Shown here: positions 43,256 to 54,701 of the stretch, piece after piece
Layout of the letters: the number at the start of each line of letters is the position of its first letter
Numbering within the stretch: the stretch's first letter is position 1
Assembly: GCF_963678635.1 (NCBI RefSeq)
Contig: NC_087067.1
Location: 27,409,547-27,473,546, forward strand
Direction of reading: 5' to 3'
Source of the DNA: Symsagittifera roscoffensis
Lineage: Eukaryota > Xenacoelomorpha > Acoela > Convolutidae
Length of the DNA: 64,000 bases
Notes under the pieces: model-generated
Database searches by the model: none
What the model was told of the DNA's origin: nothing
What the model saw: only the letters and a program-made list of their open reading frames with translations
Position numbers and translations under genes: made by a program

Positions 43256-46008
43256 ATGTGCCTAACAATAACAAAAATGAACGTCGGATCGCATCTCGTC
43301 GGAGGGGTTGGGTTGCTCTCCAATATTTTTTTTATTATCACTGTTTTTGGCGGTTTTTCAGTTATAATAAGGTTTTCCGGTTTTTTCTTACGTTCTATAC
43401 TAATTTTTTGAAAACTTTTAAGAGTGTTTGGTCATACAACACTTAAGGATCAATTCCTTATCCCACTTCCTGATATGGTAATTTTTGATCTTTGCTGGGT
43501 TAAAAAGCTTACTCGGAAGGCTTTCACATTTCTGACCACGCTTCTAGCTCTTGATGAGAAAAAAAAAAAAAGTGTTAAAATAAAAAATTTTGTCGAAAGT
43601 TATTTTGTCATTTATTGTTCCGAGTACGCAAGCGGCGTTCGCAATCTGTATTGCCAGGGAGATTCTCTGTTTTAAAAAGCTGCCTGCTCTGGGTTTCTCT
43701 GTGCATATGTTTAGATTCTTACAAAGCTTGCTCATAAAAATTCTGTGCTGGGGCCGGCTGTGCCCTGAGTTTCAAAAGCTAGCGGTTGAAAAAGATATCC
43801 ATCATTTACAAGATCCTTATACTTGTCAATTTTTCGCTCTTCCGCTTCAGCGGCAGCCGTACCAGGGTTACAAAGAGACCCGGCATCAATCTTACAAGGA
43901 ACTAAGGAGTCTACAACCCTTACATCCCACAAGAGCTGCTCACCAACAGACCATGGAACGAACGTCAAACCGCCTGGTCGCTCCTGATTGGTCCTGTAGA
44001 GGTGTCGTGGTTCTAAAACAGACGGAATGTGAGTAGAAGATAAATTCTGCTCTATAAGGGCATTCAGGTTTGAATGCCTAGAGAATCTCGAACACTTTTG
44101 AATAAAGAAAGACCATGCCAACCATCCTCGGTACCGTTTGCATATTTTTGAGCCTAATTGAAGTCCTATCGCAATTCTGAGTTGTTGGTTCGACAGTTTG
44201 AACCTTAAATTTTTGCACGGGATGACGTTCAACCATTGGGAGCCAAATCTATCTGGGAACGCGTTGAATCTTTTTACGTCCGTTGGTTCGAGTCGTAAAA
44301 TCAAGTCTGCAATTTCGCTGCAAAAATTGACTCCCTCCAATTTTTTTGGATTTCATTTTCCGGAGTCATTTCAATTTTTCCAAGTTCAAACCACCGTTTA
44401 AGCGCATCATCTTAGGTTCCATCCAAATGCTCCAAACCAAAAGTTTCGCTCAAGGCATCTTTTTCTCATACTGCTGAGGCTAAGAAAGCGGGTAAAGCGA
44501 GTAGACGAGCGGAAGAAACGCCCAAGCCACCTTTGCCTGCCGGGAGAACTGTTTGTAAGAACTTGTTATCATCCATCTTCACGTTAGTGACCTTGCATAA
44601 CGAATTTCTTAGTAATTTGTCGTAGCATTTCAAAAAATCATTTTGCAAAAAACAAGGGCTCGTACGCAAAAAAACATAGGAGTTTTGGCATGCTAAAACA
44701 ATTTTTCAGGAGGTAAAAACCATAATGGGCGTCTAGTTTGTCAATGAATACCGAGATTTTTTCAAGCTCCTTAATTTTTTTGTCAAGCAATTCTTTTCGG
44801 CAAAAGTCGCCGATTGAAGATCCTAAAATGAGGAGTCCTCCTTTTGTTTTTATTTTTTTTGCGGCATATTTTTCGAAATTGTATTAAAATTGAATTAGTT
44901 TGTGTACTAGTAGTCAGTCCCAAAAAAAACAAAGTTCGCACTTCTCAGTGTTCAAGCTCAGGCCGTAAATCTGTTCCTATATTGGTACCAAAGTAAACTG
45001 GATTCTTCCAGAGATTCTCAATTTATAAAACAAATTATCTTTCGTCCAATCTAAAAAACTTTCAATTGTATAGTTTTCGCCAATATTTTTCTGCAAATCT
45101 GTCCTATTGGTCTAGAAACTATCAACATGCACTCAAAAAGCCTACAGTCTTCTATTTCAAGGCGTAACAAGATCTGATCAGAAACGTTTCAGCAAAAAAA
45201 ATTCCAAAAACAATGCAAGTTTGACCCCTCCCGATTGGCGAACCATCTAAACCAATTTCGTTAAGCCTGATTTCACTGGGACAAGGAAGGTTACCCGTAA
45301 ACGGGACATAAAACCTGTCAATTAACTAGTGTATGTTATTGCACTAATTTAAAAATTTTTAAATTTTGTTTTACGGATAAAAAATGGTGAAAAACTGGAT
45401 CAAGACACTGAATTGTTCTACTCATGTCCGAGTTATTTTCAACCAGTTTCTGTAAATGTATTAGTTGAATTACAATAAGACTCACTTGCTTAGCGCTTTT
45501 TCGGATTCGAAAAACGGATATATCTCAAAAAATGTGGTTCGAGGTGGGAGCAAAGTATTATTATTTTGACCCTCAAATTGATCGGTTTACCTTCTCTTTG
45601 TTTCAAAAATTGAACATGAGTTTTAAATCGGTTAGTTTTAGTAAAAAAACTTATAAATTTTGACCCTTTCGGGTCTGTTGAAGAACCGATTTGAGGTGCT
45701 TAACTCTGTGAAGGGTCACTAGAGTGAGGTCACTGTCCAGCCCCTCACAGATTGATATCGTAATTTCTGGAGCGCAAGTATACAAAGTTATTTAATGATA
45801 TCCAGCAGTCGACTGTTGTTATCCATCCGACATTTCCGGCTACTTGTGCACATATGGATTGAACTTCTTCTTCAGTCTCTTCATCCTTCCGGATTGAATG
45901 CACATTAGCGAAAACATGTGTAAATACTCAAATAACCCTACAGCACAGGTACAAAGGGAAAGGCTACAGAGTTCACGACAAGAGTCGGGTTTGATAAAAA
46001 TGTCCCTA
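43256..46008 (-). repeat. Array unit 5, interrupted by a LINE fragment
   Basis: Starts like position 1. At about 43555 it changes to LINE sequence and resumes at about 44979 with leader sequence equivalent to ~4555 of unit 1. The LTR-like block and cargo relics are missing. Confidence 0.7.
43556..44979 (-). pseudogene. Non-LTR retrotransposon fragment (LINE-C), 3' half
   Basis: Homologous over ~1.4 kb to 47575-48995. Minus-strand pieces include part of the region after the RT, a C-terminal segment (RPGGLTFVPWSVGEQLLWDVRVVDSLVP) that resembles the nuclease-like C-terminus of RLE-type LINEs, and the end region (FLKQRISLAIQIANAACVLGT). The CCHC-like finger is lost by a deletion of ~25 bp near 44140. 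Frames are broken. Confidence 0.7.
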
Positions 46009-46436
46009 ACAATAACAAAAATGCAAGTCGGATTACATCTCGTCGGAGGGGGGTGGGTTGCTCTCCAATATTTTTTTATTCTCACTGTTTTTGGCGGTTT
46101 TTCAGTTATAATAAGTTTTTTTTTGGTTTTTTCTTACGTTCTCTACTAATTTTTTGAAAATTTTTAAAAGTTTTTGGTCATACAACGCTGAAGGAGTGTC
46201 GGAACAATCAATTCCTTATCCCACTTCCTGATATGGGAATTTTTGATCTTTACTGGGTTAAAAAGCTTACTCGGAAGGCTTTCACATTTCTGACCACGCT
46301 TCTAGCTCTTGATCAAGAGCTTTATTGAGAGCATCTGCTCGGTGAGGAGGCCTCTGTTATAAAAACACATATATAAAAGTCGAACCGAAGTACATACCAA
46401 TTGCAAAAAAACTAGATCCTAAAACGACTGGCTAGC
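46009..46436 (-). repeat. Array unit 6, truncated
   Basis: Begins like position 1 and runs to the start of the LTR-like block (46372), where at about 46436 it switches to a different LTR subfamily. Confidence 0.65.
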
Positions 46437-46900
46437 GTCTAAATGAGCTTTACTGCTTTTAACTGTCTCTACCATAGCTAGTTGAAGGTGGTTCAGATAA
46501 CATCGGGTCGCCAAACACATTACTAGTGAAAAGTTTTTGGCCGAACCACACAAATCATTTTAGTTACATGCAAAAAGAGTGAGTTCATGGCTAAAAACAG
46601 GGCTGGTCCTCTAATACTATGATTCTACTATGTTACTACTGTTTTTGTTCAGAAGAGAAAATCATTCCATCTACGGACATGGATCGATCCTTTTGCTCAA
46701 TTCCTAGCTTCTAACCTGAAATAAAATAAGTTGTTTTATAATAAGTTCAGTCCATACCGGGAAGCTAAAAGCTCGTTAAAAAACACTTGCCATCCTTCTA
46801 AACCCTTACAATCAAACTCTTTATCTTTCAAATAACATTTTTTTCAACACACTATTTTTAGCGGCGTTCTGGTGGAATGGTTCAACGAGCAAGCTTCGAA
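46437..46900 (-). repeat. Fragment of a third LTR subfamily, minus orientation
   Basis: Matches, as reverse complement, parts of the solo LTR at 51708-52607: GACTGGCTAGCGTCTAAA against TTTAGACGTTAGCCAGTC, GAACCACACAAATCA, and the GATCGATCC region. The right border is unclear. It shows that this LTR subfamily is present in both orientations. Confidence 0.55.
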
Positions 46901-47354
46901 CTAGAATGAGAAACTAGAAGTGAGAAAAAAATGTTACCTAAAGTCATAGCCTCATAGAGCCGTTTTGTGAAAAGTTTGAAAAGTTTGTGCGTAAGTAATG
47001 CGATTTTGAGTAATAAAGGTAGTGAAGATTCTTATATAGGTCTTAATGATTTTATTTTTGTGTTTTTTGTTCAGGGAATTTCCTAAGGTCTTGAGAAACT
47101 ACAGATTTGACTTCATACATTTTGATGCATTTGTGAATGCACATAGATATTCATTAGTTTTTTGATTTCAATTCAAATTCATCCGCTGACAGTGACGTAA
47201 ATGGCACCCACCAAATACGAACGTGAAAGTAATGCAAAAAACTGTGAATGATTTCTTGTTTCGAAAGTGGAACTCAATTGTTTGATTTCCAGCGCAATTA
47301 AAGCTCACCTATTGATCCAGTTTTCTCTAGTCGGTTTTCTCTAGTCTATTTCTT
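46901..47354. other. AT-rich spacer, nothing recognised
   Basis: About 450 bp without ORFs or clear repeats elsewhere in the window. Confidence 0.5.
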
Positions 47355-47515
47355 CTTTTTTTTTCTTAGGTAATCAGAAGGTCAAAAGTATCATAGTAAC
47401 CGAGGTTACAGTCAGGAGTCCCTTCATCACGTATTCCAGTCAAAATCCTAGGAATTTTCTAGATATGGAAGTGATAATGATAAACGAAGATGACAAGTGT
47501 TTAAGTCCTTTTCAA

Positions 47516-48168
47516 TTAAAATCGATACGGCTTACGTTTCTTCAATAAAAACACGCAACTCGAGACGAGAAAAAATAATATACAAGTGTTAAAATAAAAA
47601 ATTTTGTCGAAAGTTATTTTGTCATTTATTGTTCCGAGTACGCAAGCGGCGTTCGCAATCTGTATTGCCAGGGAGATTCTCTGTTTTAAAAAGCTGCCTG
47701 CTCTGGGTTTCTCTGTGCATATGTTTAGGTTCTTACAAAGCTTGCTCATAAAAATTCTGTGCTGGGGCCGGCTGTGCCCTGAGTTTCAAAAGCTAGCGGT
47801 TGGAAAAGATATCCATCATTTACAAGATCCTTATACTTGTCAATTTTTCGCTCTTCCGCTTCAGCGGCAGCCGTACCAGGGTTACAAAGAGACCCGGCAT
47901 TAATCTTACAAGGAACTAAGGAATCTACAACCCTTACATCCCAGAAGAGCTGCTCACCAACAGACCATGGAACGAACGTCAAACCGCCTGGTCGCTCCTG
48001 ATTGGTCCTGTAGAGGTGTCGTGGTTCTAAAACAGACGGAATGTGAGTAGAAGATAAATTCTGCTCTATAAGGGCATTCAGGTTTGAATGACTAGAGAAT
48101 CTCGAGCACTTTTGAATAAAGAAAGACCATGCCAACCATCCTCGGTAACGTCTTTTCCGCACACGCAT
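47516..48168 (-). pseudogene. LINE-A C-terminal nuclease-like region
   Basis: Two overlapping frames (48168-47746 and 47749-47516). The first has PSVLEPRHLYR, RPGGLTFVPW and LFWDVRVVDSLVP, then KIDKYKDLVNDGYLFQPLAFETQGTAG; the second continues LKQRISLAIQIANAACVLGT. The spaced R-P-x-G and W-D-V motifs fit the catalytic core of the restriction-like endonuclease found C-terminally in R2-like elements, but one acidic position appears changed (RPGG where RPDG is usual). Confidence 0.65.
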
Positions 48169-48410
48169 TTATGCCGTTTGCATATTTTTGAGCCTAATTG
48201 AAGTCCTATCGCAATTCTGAGTTGTTGGTTCGACAGTTTGAACCTTAAATTTTTGCACGGGATGACGTTCAACCATTGGGAGCCAAATCTATCTGGGAAC
48301 GCGTTGAATCTTTTTACGTCCGTTGGTTCGAGTCGTAAAATCAAGTCTGCAATTTCGGTGTCAAAAATTGTCTCCCTCCAATTTTTTTGGATTTCATTTT
48401 CCGGAGTCAT
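48078..48410 (-). pseudogene. LINE-A CCHC-like finger region
   Basis: 110 codons with LRIAIGLQLGSKICKRHKCVCGKDVTEDGWHGL; CxCG followed by H matches the finger between RT and endonuclease in this LINE type, which contacts the template. The last Cys is lost by frame change. It overlaps the C-terminal ORF. Confidence 0.65.
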
Positions 48411-48506
48411 TTCAATTTTTCCAAGTTCAAACCACCGTTTAAGCGCATCATCTTAGGTTCCATCCAAATGCTCCAAACCAAAAGTTTCGCTCAAGGCATC
48501 TTTTGC

Positions 48507-48910
48507 TCATACTGCTGTGGCTAAGAAAGCGGGTAAAGCGAGTAGACGAGCGGAAGAAACGCCCAAGCCACCTTTGCCTGCCGGGAGAACTGCTAGTAAG
48601 AACTTGTTATCATCCATCTTCATGTTAGTGACCTTGCATAACGAATTTAATAGTAAATTGTCGTAGCGTTTCAAAAAATCATTTTGCAAAAAACAAGGGC
48701 TCGTACGCAAAAAAAACATAGGAGTTTTGGCATGCAAAAACAATTTTTCAGGAGGTAAAAACCATAATGGGCGTCCAGTTTGTCAATGAAATCCGAGATT
48801 TTTTCAAACTCCTTAATTTTTTCGTCAAGCAATTCTTTTCGGCAAAGTTCGCCGATTGAAGATCCTAAAATGAGGAGTCCTCCTTTTGTTTTTATTTTTT
48901 TTTGCCGCAT
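48507..48910 (-). pseudogene. LINE-A region between RT and finger
   Basis: Two overlapping frames (48910-48671 and 48743-48507) with LLILGSSIG, LDAHYGFYLLKNCF and a GGLGVSSARLLALPAFLAS segment. In related LINEs the GGLG(V/L)R..........AFLAS motif lies shortly after the RT thumb. No intact frame. Confidence 0.65.
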
Positions 48911-48956
48911 ATTTTTCGAAATTGTGTTAAAATTGAATTATTTTGTGTACTAGTAG

Positions 48957-49538
48957 TCAGTCCCAAAAAAAACAGAAATCGAACTTCTCAGTGTTCAAGC
49001 TCAGGCCGTTAATCTGTTCCGATTTCAGAATGTTTTTAAGGTCTCGGTGTACTGCCTTATAGTCGTCGGCTAAATTTCCATCATCTAAATACCAGATGTT
49101 AATTTTCGACTCCAACTGTTTGACTAGTGTATTAAGTGTTTTCGCAATAAGGGGTGGGGCTTCAGGGTCACCTTGCTGAGTTCCGTCTTCTGACCTTATG
49201 ACAGAGCTTCCGTAAAAAATGTAACTAGGTTTACCATACGCGCAATGGGTGTAATTATACAATTCGGGGCGATTTGAATAAACATGATTCAGCATTGTTT
49301 CTCTATTTAGAGAGTTAAAGGCATTCTTAAAATCTAGTTTTAAAAGAACAATGCATTTTGGATTGTCGTCGCGTTCATTTAGGTTTCGAAACAAGTGTGC
49401 AGCTTTTTCTGCTCCTCGTTTGGTACCGCATCCTACCTGTACGTTTCCGAAAAAATTTTGCCGCTCGGAGAGGGCCTTGCTTCCAGCGCATTTGAACGCG
49501 ATACGTCTCAGCGTGTTGCCTATGGCAATCGGTCTCAA
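48957..49538 (-). pseudogene. LINE-A reverse transcriptase palm
   Basis: 193 residues. Motif A is LLKLDFKNAFN with D69, motif B GTQQGDPEAPPL at 119-130, motif C WYLDDGNLADD with YLDD at 150-153. It is in frame with the upstream piece 49829-49587, separated by one TGA. It ends in an A8 homopolymer region (T8 on this strand) that probably caused a frameshift. Confidence 0.85.
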
Positions 49539-49586
49539 CCCTCCATCTACCTTTATGAGGGCGATGAGCTTTGCGCCAAAAAAAGG

Positions 49587-49829
49587 TCAAAGGGGTTTGG
49601 GTATTTTGCCATCTCCAATGAGGTTTATTAGCTTAGTAAGCGATTTCAGAAAAATAAGTCCTGCACTGCCATTCGACTTACTAACAAGATCTTTATAAAT
49701 TTGAGGAACTATTTTATCAGGACCTGCTGCTGATCCGTTCGGAAAGGACATTATTGCTTTGTATAGGTCAAAATCGGTTACGAAAGAAGTATCCAATCTT
49801 TCCGGATTTAGAGCTGCAAATTTGGTCAC
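49587..49829 (-). pseudogene. LINE-A reverse transcriptase N-terminal part
   Basis: 80 codons with FPNGSAAGPDKIVPQIYKDL, the usual start of the LINE RT (the SSAGPDGI-type motif). It ends at a TGA followed in the same frame by PFFGAKLIALIK and the palm ORF, so the stop is a point lesion. Confidence 0.75.
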
Positions 49830-50163
49830 TCAGAGGCGGGCTTGAAACTTGGGGATGGGGATTTGGAAGTGACACGTGATTGGCTCGAATTTTTTGATTT
49901 ATCGAAGAGCTCAAGCTTGTGGTCTGTTTGCGTCCACTTCTTTTCGGTTGCTCCAGAAAAAAACAAGAACGACGTTAAAGCAATTAGCCATTTTGTAACA
50001 TCTTCTACATTGTAGACGATGTCATTTTTTTTGTCCGACAGAATTTTGGTACTCTCTTGAGTACTCGGACAGTTGAGATGATTGTATTAACATAATCTTC
50101 TAGCAGTTAATCATTACCTTTTGTTGCTTTATTAACAGATTTTACATCAAAGCATAAAAGACA

Positions 50164-50439
50164 CTAAAACCATTGGGTTTTCTTAGAGTCGCTAAGAGAA
50201 ATATTTACACAACTGATATGATACCAACTAGAACAACAATCACATCTAATCCAATCTAATAGTCCGGAAGGTTTTAAGCAACCTTTCCTTGTACACTCTT
50301 TGTTGTTTTTCCTCATCTTGACGCAGCATAAAGGTAGAAAAAAGGATTTTGACTGGATTTTCGGGGCTGAACTAACCCATGATAAACGGTTAGTGGGAAT
50401 TTTATAAATCAGCAAAATAAATAAAAAAATAAAAGACAA
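50164..50439 (-). pseudogene. LINE-A PHD-type zinc finger
   Basis: 91 codons. Residues ~48-78 show C..KGC....GLLDWIRCDCCSSWYHISCV, the C4HC3 PHD pattern with the W-x-x-C-D-x-C-x-x-W-(Y/F)-H-x-x-C core. PHD fingers bind histone tails and occur in ORF1 or the N-terminus of several LINE clades. About 330 bp of stop-rich sequence separate it from the RT. Confidence 0.75.
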
Positions 50440-50496
50440 TTATATTATTTGAATTTTAAAATTGAATTATAAAAATCAAAAACAAGGAACAATCTC

Positions 50497-50575
50497 ACCC
50501 AAGCTCAGTAGGTCGAGCGGTGCACCAGCAGACTCTTCAAGCCAGTTCCAGTTTTCCACCTCCCCACAAAAAGAC
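50497..50575 (+). repeat. tRNA-like segment (weak), possibly SINE-derived
   Basis: AAGCTCAGTAGGTCGAGCGG resembles an internal pol III box A and D-arm, and ~45 nt later GCCAGTTCCAG could be a decayed box B. No acceptor stem or clean anticodon arm can be folded. A second copy lies at about 55035-55113 in the tandem duplication. Confidence 0.25.
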
Positions 50576-50775
50576 ACTTGACAGACCTGTCTCTAAAATC
50601 CCTCAGAGAGCGCTCCACAAACCGGCACAAACATCAAACATAATAAATCTATTCAATAAGTTTATTACAACAATTAGGCTAAAAGAAAGCCTTCTTTGAA
50701 GGCTAAAAGAAAGCCTTCAAAGCCTTCTTTGAAATTTAAAAGATTTTTTTTCAAGAAAGTCAGTTTTTTTATATT

Positions 50776-51640
50776 CACTTAATTTCATTACTAATTTCCA
50801 ATCTTCAATTGGCTATGTTTTAATTGTTTATAGCACGCAGTGAGTTGATGTGATGCCGGTAGATGTTTTTTCATGCTCAGTTAGAAATTTTTCTCGCTCC
50901 TACCATGTTATAAAATGCAATGTGTTGAGGTGATGCAGATAGAAGTCCATTTTTTGATGTTTCTTTTGTAAACAATGTTTTTTTTGTTCTACTTGAAGGA
51001 TGATGTAACTGAAGGATAGGAGTTCAATGGGATTCTTGACTGAAATATCTGCGGTGTATGTGCCATTTGACTAGAATGTTTGTTATATCAAAAGGATGGT
51101 TTTATCAAAGCGAGGTTCAAGGACGTTTTTTCACATGATCTTTTATCATTAAAATATAAGTCTTAGCAAATCTAAATAAATTCAATAGTTACAATTGTTC
51201 TAGAAACTCAAAATGCAGCTATTTTTCTTTGAAATTTTAGAGATTGGTTCAGGAAATCCAGTGGTTTTTATGCTCACTTGCGTTCATTACTGATTTCCAA
51301 TCTTCGGTTGGCTATGTTTTGTTTATTTATAGCACGCGGTGAATGATGTGATGCCGATAGATGTTATTTCGTGTTTAGTTAGAATTTTGTGTCTGTTCTA
51401 CGAAATTTGAAATGTAGTCTGTTGAGGTGATGCAGACAGAAATCATTTTTTGATGGTTTTTTGTAAACAATTTAGTTTTGTTAATCTATTTGAAAAATGA
51501 GTTATTTAAAGGATGGGAGTTCCATATGAGTCTTGACTGAAATATCTGCGGAGTTTGTGCCATTCGACCATAATGTTTAGTAATAGCGAAATGACTGTTT
51601 TTCCAAAAAAATGTTCAAGGACGTTACTTCACATAACAAT
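50776..51640. repeat. Diverged ~490-bp tandem dimer
   Basis: 50776-51140 and 51266-51640 align with many substitutions: TCATTACT.ATTTCCAATCTTC, TATAGCACGC.GTGA, GTTGAGGTGATGCAGA, CTTGACTGAAATATCTGCGG and TTCAAGGACGTT occur in both in the same order. No coding potential. Confidence 0.75.
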
Positions 51641-51654
51641 TTAAAATCTAATTA

Positions 51655-53382
51655 AACTCTTAGCGACTCTAAGATTCTCCAATGGTTTCAAAGCCCTATG
51701 TTTGTTATGTGACATTCGACCAGATTGGACAAAATGCAATCTCTGCAGTTTCGGAGTTTTTAGCAGCGAACCTTCCGAATTGGCGATTTAGAAGGAATAA
51801 GAACGTTATTCGAACGATTGGACAAATCGTGAAGGCTGAAGGATTCGGAAATTCCTAAATTTTTAACTTTCGAAGGGATGAAGTAACAATTTTCAGAAAC
51901 GTTAAAAACGGCCATTTTGGCTAAAAAGGCTAAAAAGCAAGTAAAAAGCAACACAACAACGATAGTTGCGACGACGACAACCACAAGAAAATTGAGTATC
52001 AGAATCAGAGAAGAACAGAAGTAGCAGAGACCGCTCCAAGTTGCAACAGTGAGGGGTGGAAACCAGCCTTCCGAGTTACCGAGGAATCAAGTTTAACGTG
52101 CTTGATTCAGTGGATTCGAGAATCCGGAGGGGTTTCGGGACTGAGACTTTTATCATTTTATATGAACTTTTAGCTTCCCTGTCATGTCCTGAATTGAATT
52201 TAAGTAACATCCGAATTCATTCTACTAAGATTAGAAGCTAGGAATTGGGGGAAAGGGTTGATCCATCTTCGATGGAGATGATGATTTTTATCTACTGAAC
52301 AAAAACAATAATAATTCAATTAGTAGTAGTAGCCCTGTTTTTAGGAGTGACCTCGTGGTCTGGGGATACTAAGACCCAGCCCTAGCCATGAGCTCACTAT
52401 TTCTGCATGTAATTAAGTTAATTTGAGTGTTTTGACCGAAGCCGAAAGCAGTAACGTTTTTTGTCGACCCGATGTTAGAAAGACCACGAAAGTACTGGCT
52501 TGGTAGAGACGGTGAAAAACATGCAAAGCTCTGTTTAGACGTTAGCCAGTCGTCTTAGGACTTAGTTTTGTTCTCCGTCGATATGTATCTTCCGGGCGAA
52601 TGTTACATTAATGTGGTATCTGTCAATAAAGTTTCAACTGGTGATGATCTAGCGCTAGATATTTTTGTAGATACATCCATTTCTAATGTTTGAGTGCTCA
52701 AGAGGTTCGACTTGGCAGAAAGTCTTTCGGATCAAATGAATGATTTTTTCTACAATGTAGAAAATGTTATTGATTGGCTGTTTTTTCTCACATCTTTCTT
52801 GTTTTTTTTCTGGAACAACTCAAGAAAAAGGGTCGTAAGCAAACGACAGCTATGAGCTCTTTAAAAAACAAAAAAAAATAGAGCCAATATTGTTTCACTG
52901 CCTAAATCTTTTCCTCAAGGGTCAAGCCCGCCCCAGACAGATCTCGATTCGAGACCAATACTAGTCAGCAGTAAGCTCGATGAGAGTAAAGGGAGGAACA
53001 AAATTAGCTGCTTCAGATGACAAGATCGCACCTTTTTTTAATTCCTAACTATGAAAATTTGGTTTACTAACACCAAAGAAGTGTTGATATAAACGTCCCA
53101 AACCCGGAAAACGTCGATACTTTTTTGGTATCTTAGTTCGAGGCGTAAAAAGAATTTATGTTTCTCCCTAATGGTTCGGGAGCTGGTCCAGACCAGATTG
53201 TTCCTCAAGATTTTAAAGACTCTATTAGTAAATTAAACCGCAATGCGGCGCTCATTTTCTTGAAATCGCTTACCAATATCCTAAATCTTATAGGTGAAGG
53301 TTAGGGTTAGGGCCATTCTTTTTTGGAGCAAAACTTATCGCACTCGTCAAAATAAAGGAAGTTTTGCGACCAGTTGCCAAAG
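51655..53382 (+). pseudogene. Plus-strand LINE relic (LINE-D) containing a solo LTR, first copy
   Basis: 51655-51700 matches, in reverse orientation, the end of the PHD region of LINE-A (CTCTTAGCGACTCTAAGA..CAATGG). After the solo LTR, 52608-52810 matches the LINE-A segment behind the PHD finger (ATGT...ATCTGT.AATAAAG). At 53165-53310 PNGSGAGPDQIVPQDFKD and LIFLKSLTNILNLIGEG match the RT start. The copy is cut at 53382 by the tandem duplication. Confidence 0.7.
51708..52607 (+). repeat. Solo LTR (900 bp) related to the giant element's LTR
   Basis: Begins TGTGACATTCGACCAGAT and ends TCCGGGCGAATGTTACA. In the same orientation the giant LTR begins TGCCATTCTGCCAGATGG and ends GGGCGAATGTTACA. Both sides are LINE sequence that is contiguous in LINE-A, so this is an insertion with no internal region left. 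A 3-bp TTA flanks each end, shorter than the usual target duplication. Internal sequence is strongly diverged from the giant LTR. Confidence 0.75.
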
Positions 53383-53492
53383 TTCGCCGATTGAAGATCC
53401 TAAAATGAGGAGTCCTCCTTTTGTTTTTATTTTTTTTTTGCCGCATATTTTTCGAAATTGTGTTAAAATTGAATTATTTTGTGTACTAGTAG

Positions 53493-54074
53493 TCAGTCCC
53501 AAAAAAAACAGAAATCGAACTTCTCAGTGTTCAAGCTCAGGCCGTTAATCTGTTCCGATTTCAGAATGTTTTTAAGGTCTCGGTGTACTGCCTTATAGTC
53601 GTCGGCTAAATTTCCATCATCTAAATACCAGATGTTAATTTTCGACTCCAACTGTTTGACTAGTGTATTAAGTGTTTTCGCAATAAGGGGTGGGGCTTCA
53701 GGGTCACCTTGCTGAGTTCCGTCTTCTGACCTTATGACAGAGCTTCCGTAAAAAATGTAACTAGGTTTACCATACGCGCAATGGGTGTAATTATACAATT
53801 CGGGGCGATTTGAATAAACATGATTCAGCATTGTTTCTCTATTAAGAGAGTTAAAGGCATTCTCAAAATCTAGTTTTAAAAGAACAGTGCATTTTGGATT
53901 GTCGTCGCGTTCATTTAGGTTTCGAAACAAGTGTGCAGCTTTTTCTGCTCCTCGTTTGGTACCGCATCCTACCTGTACGTTTCCGAAAAAATTTTGCCGC
54001 TCGGAGAGGGCCTTGCTTCCAGCGCATTTGAACGCGATACGTCTCAGCGTGTTGCCTATGGCAATCGGTCTCAA
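53493..54074 (-). pseudogene. LINE reverse transcriptase palm, second copy
   Basis: Duplicate of 48957-49538 with two residue changes (one Ile to Thr before motif A; motif A reads LDFENAF instead of LDFKNAF). YLDD and QQGDP are intact. It has no 3' continuation because the duplication joint at 53382 removed the rest of the LINE. Confidence 0.85.
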
Positions 54075-54122
54075 CCCTCCATCTACCTTTATGAGGGCGA
54101 TGAGCTTTGCGCCAAAAAAAGG

Positions 54123-54365
54123 TCAAAGGGGTTTGGGTATTTTGCCATCTCCAATGAGGTTTATTAGCTTAGTAAGCGATTTCAGAAAAATAAGTCCTGC
54201 ACTGCCATTCGACTTACTAACAAGATCTTTATAAATTTGAGGAACTATTTTATCAGGACCTGCTGCTGATCCGTTCGGAAAGGACATTATTGCTTTGTAT
54301 AGGTCAAAATCGGTTACGAAAGAAGTATCCAATCTTTCCGGATTTAGAGCTGCAAATTTGGTCAC
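54123..54365 (-). pseudogene. LINE RT N-terminal part, second copy
   Basis: Identical in translation to 49587-49829, including the same in-frame TGA, so the stop predates the duplication. Confidence 0.75.
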
Positions 54366-54701
54366 TCAGAGGCGGGCTTGAAACTTGGGGATGGGGATTT
54401 GGAAGTGACACGTGATTGGCTCGAATTTTTTGATTTATCGAAGAGCTCAAGCTTGTGGTCTGTTTGCGTCCACTTCTTTTCGGTTGCTCCAGAAAAAAAC
54501 AAGAACGACGTTAAAGCAATTAGCCATTTTGTAACATCTTCTACATTGTAGACGATGTCATTTTTTTTGTCCGACAGAATTTTGGTACTCTCTTGAGTAC
54601 TCGGACAGTTGAGATGATTGTATTAACATAATCTTCTAGCAGTTAATCATTACCTTTTGTTGCTTTATTAACAGATTTTACATCAAAGCATAAAAGACAC
54701 T

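Larger units (their letters stand above)
47355..50450 (-). mobile_element. Non-LTR retrotransposon LINE-A (YLDDG type), decayed
   Basis: Minus-strand order: PHD finger (50439-50164), RT fingers/palm (49829-48957), a connection region (48910-48507), a CCHC-like finger (48410-48078) and a nuclease-like C-terminus (48168-47516), then a 3' tail to about 47355 that is shared with the plus-strand copy ending near 58650. The WYLDDG RT with a downstream CxCG...H finger and an RPDGLT...W..WDV-like segment is the layout of LINEs with a restriction-like endonuclease. I cannot assign the clade. Frameshifts and stops make it inactive. Confidence 0.75.
48845..53382. repeat. 4.54-kb tandem duplication, first copy
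   Basis: Repeated at 53383-57919 with offsets of 4,536-4,538 bp and only scattered differences. The unit spans the RT half of LINE-A, the AT-rich dimer, the solo LTR and part of a plus-strand LINE. The joint near 53382 (GTTGCCAAAGTTCGCC) shares only about two bases (CA) with both parents, consistent with end joining rather than recombination between repeats. Confidence 0.9.

Noticed and set aside
53298-53312. GGTTAGGGTTAGGG, resembling telomere repeats (also ~57836)
   Set aside because: Only two repeats inside a decayed LINE reading frame; second occurrence is due to the tandem duplication.
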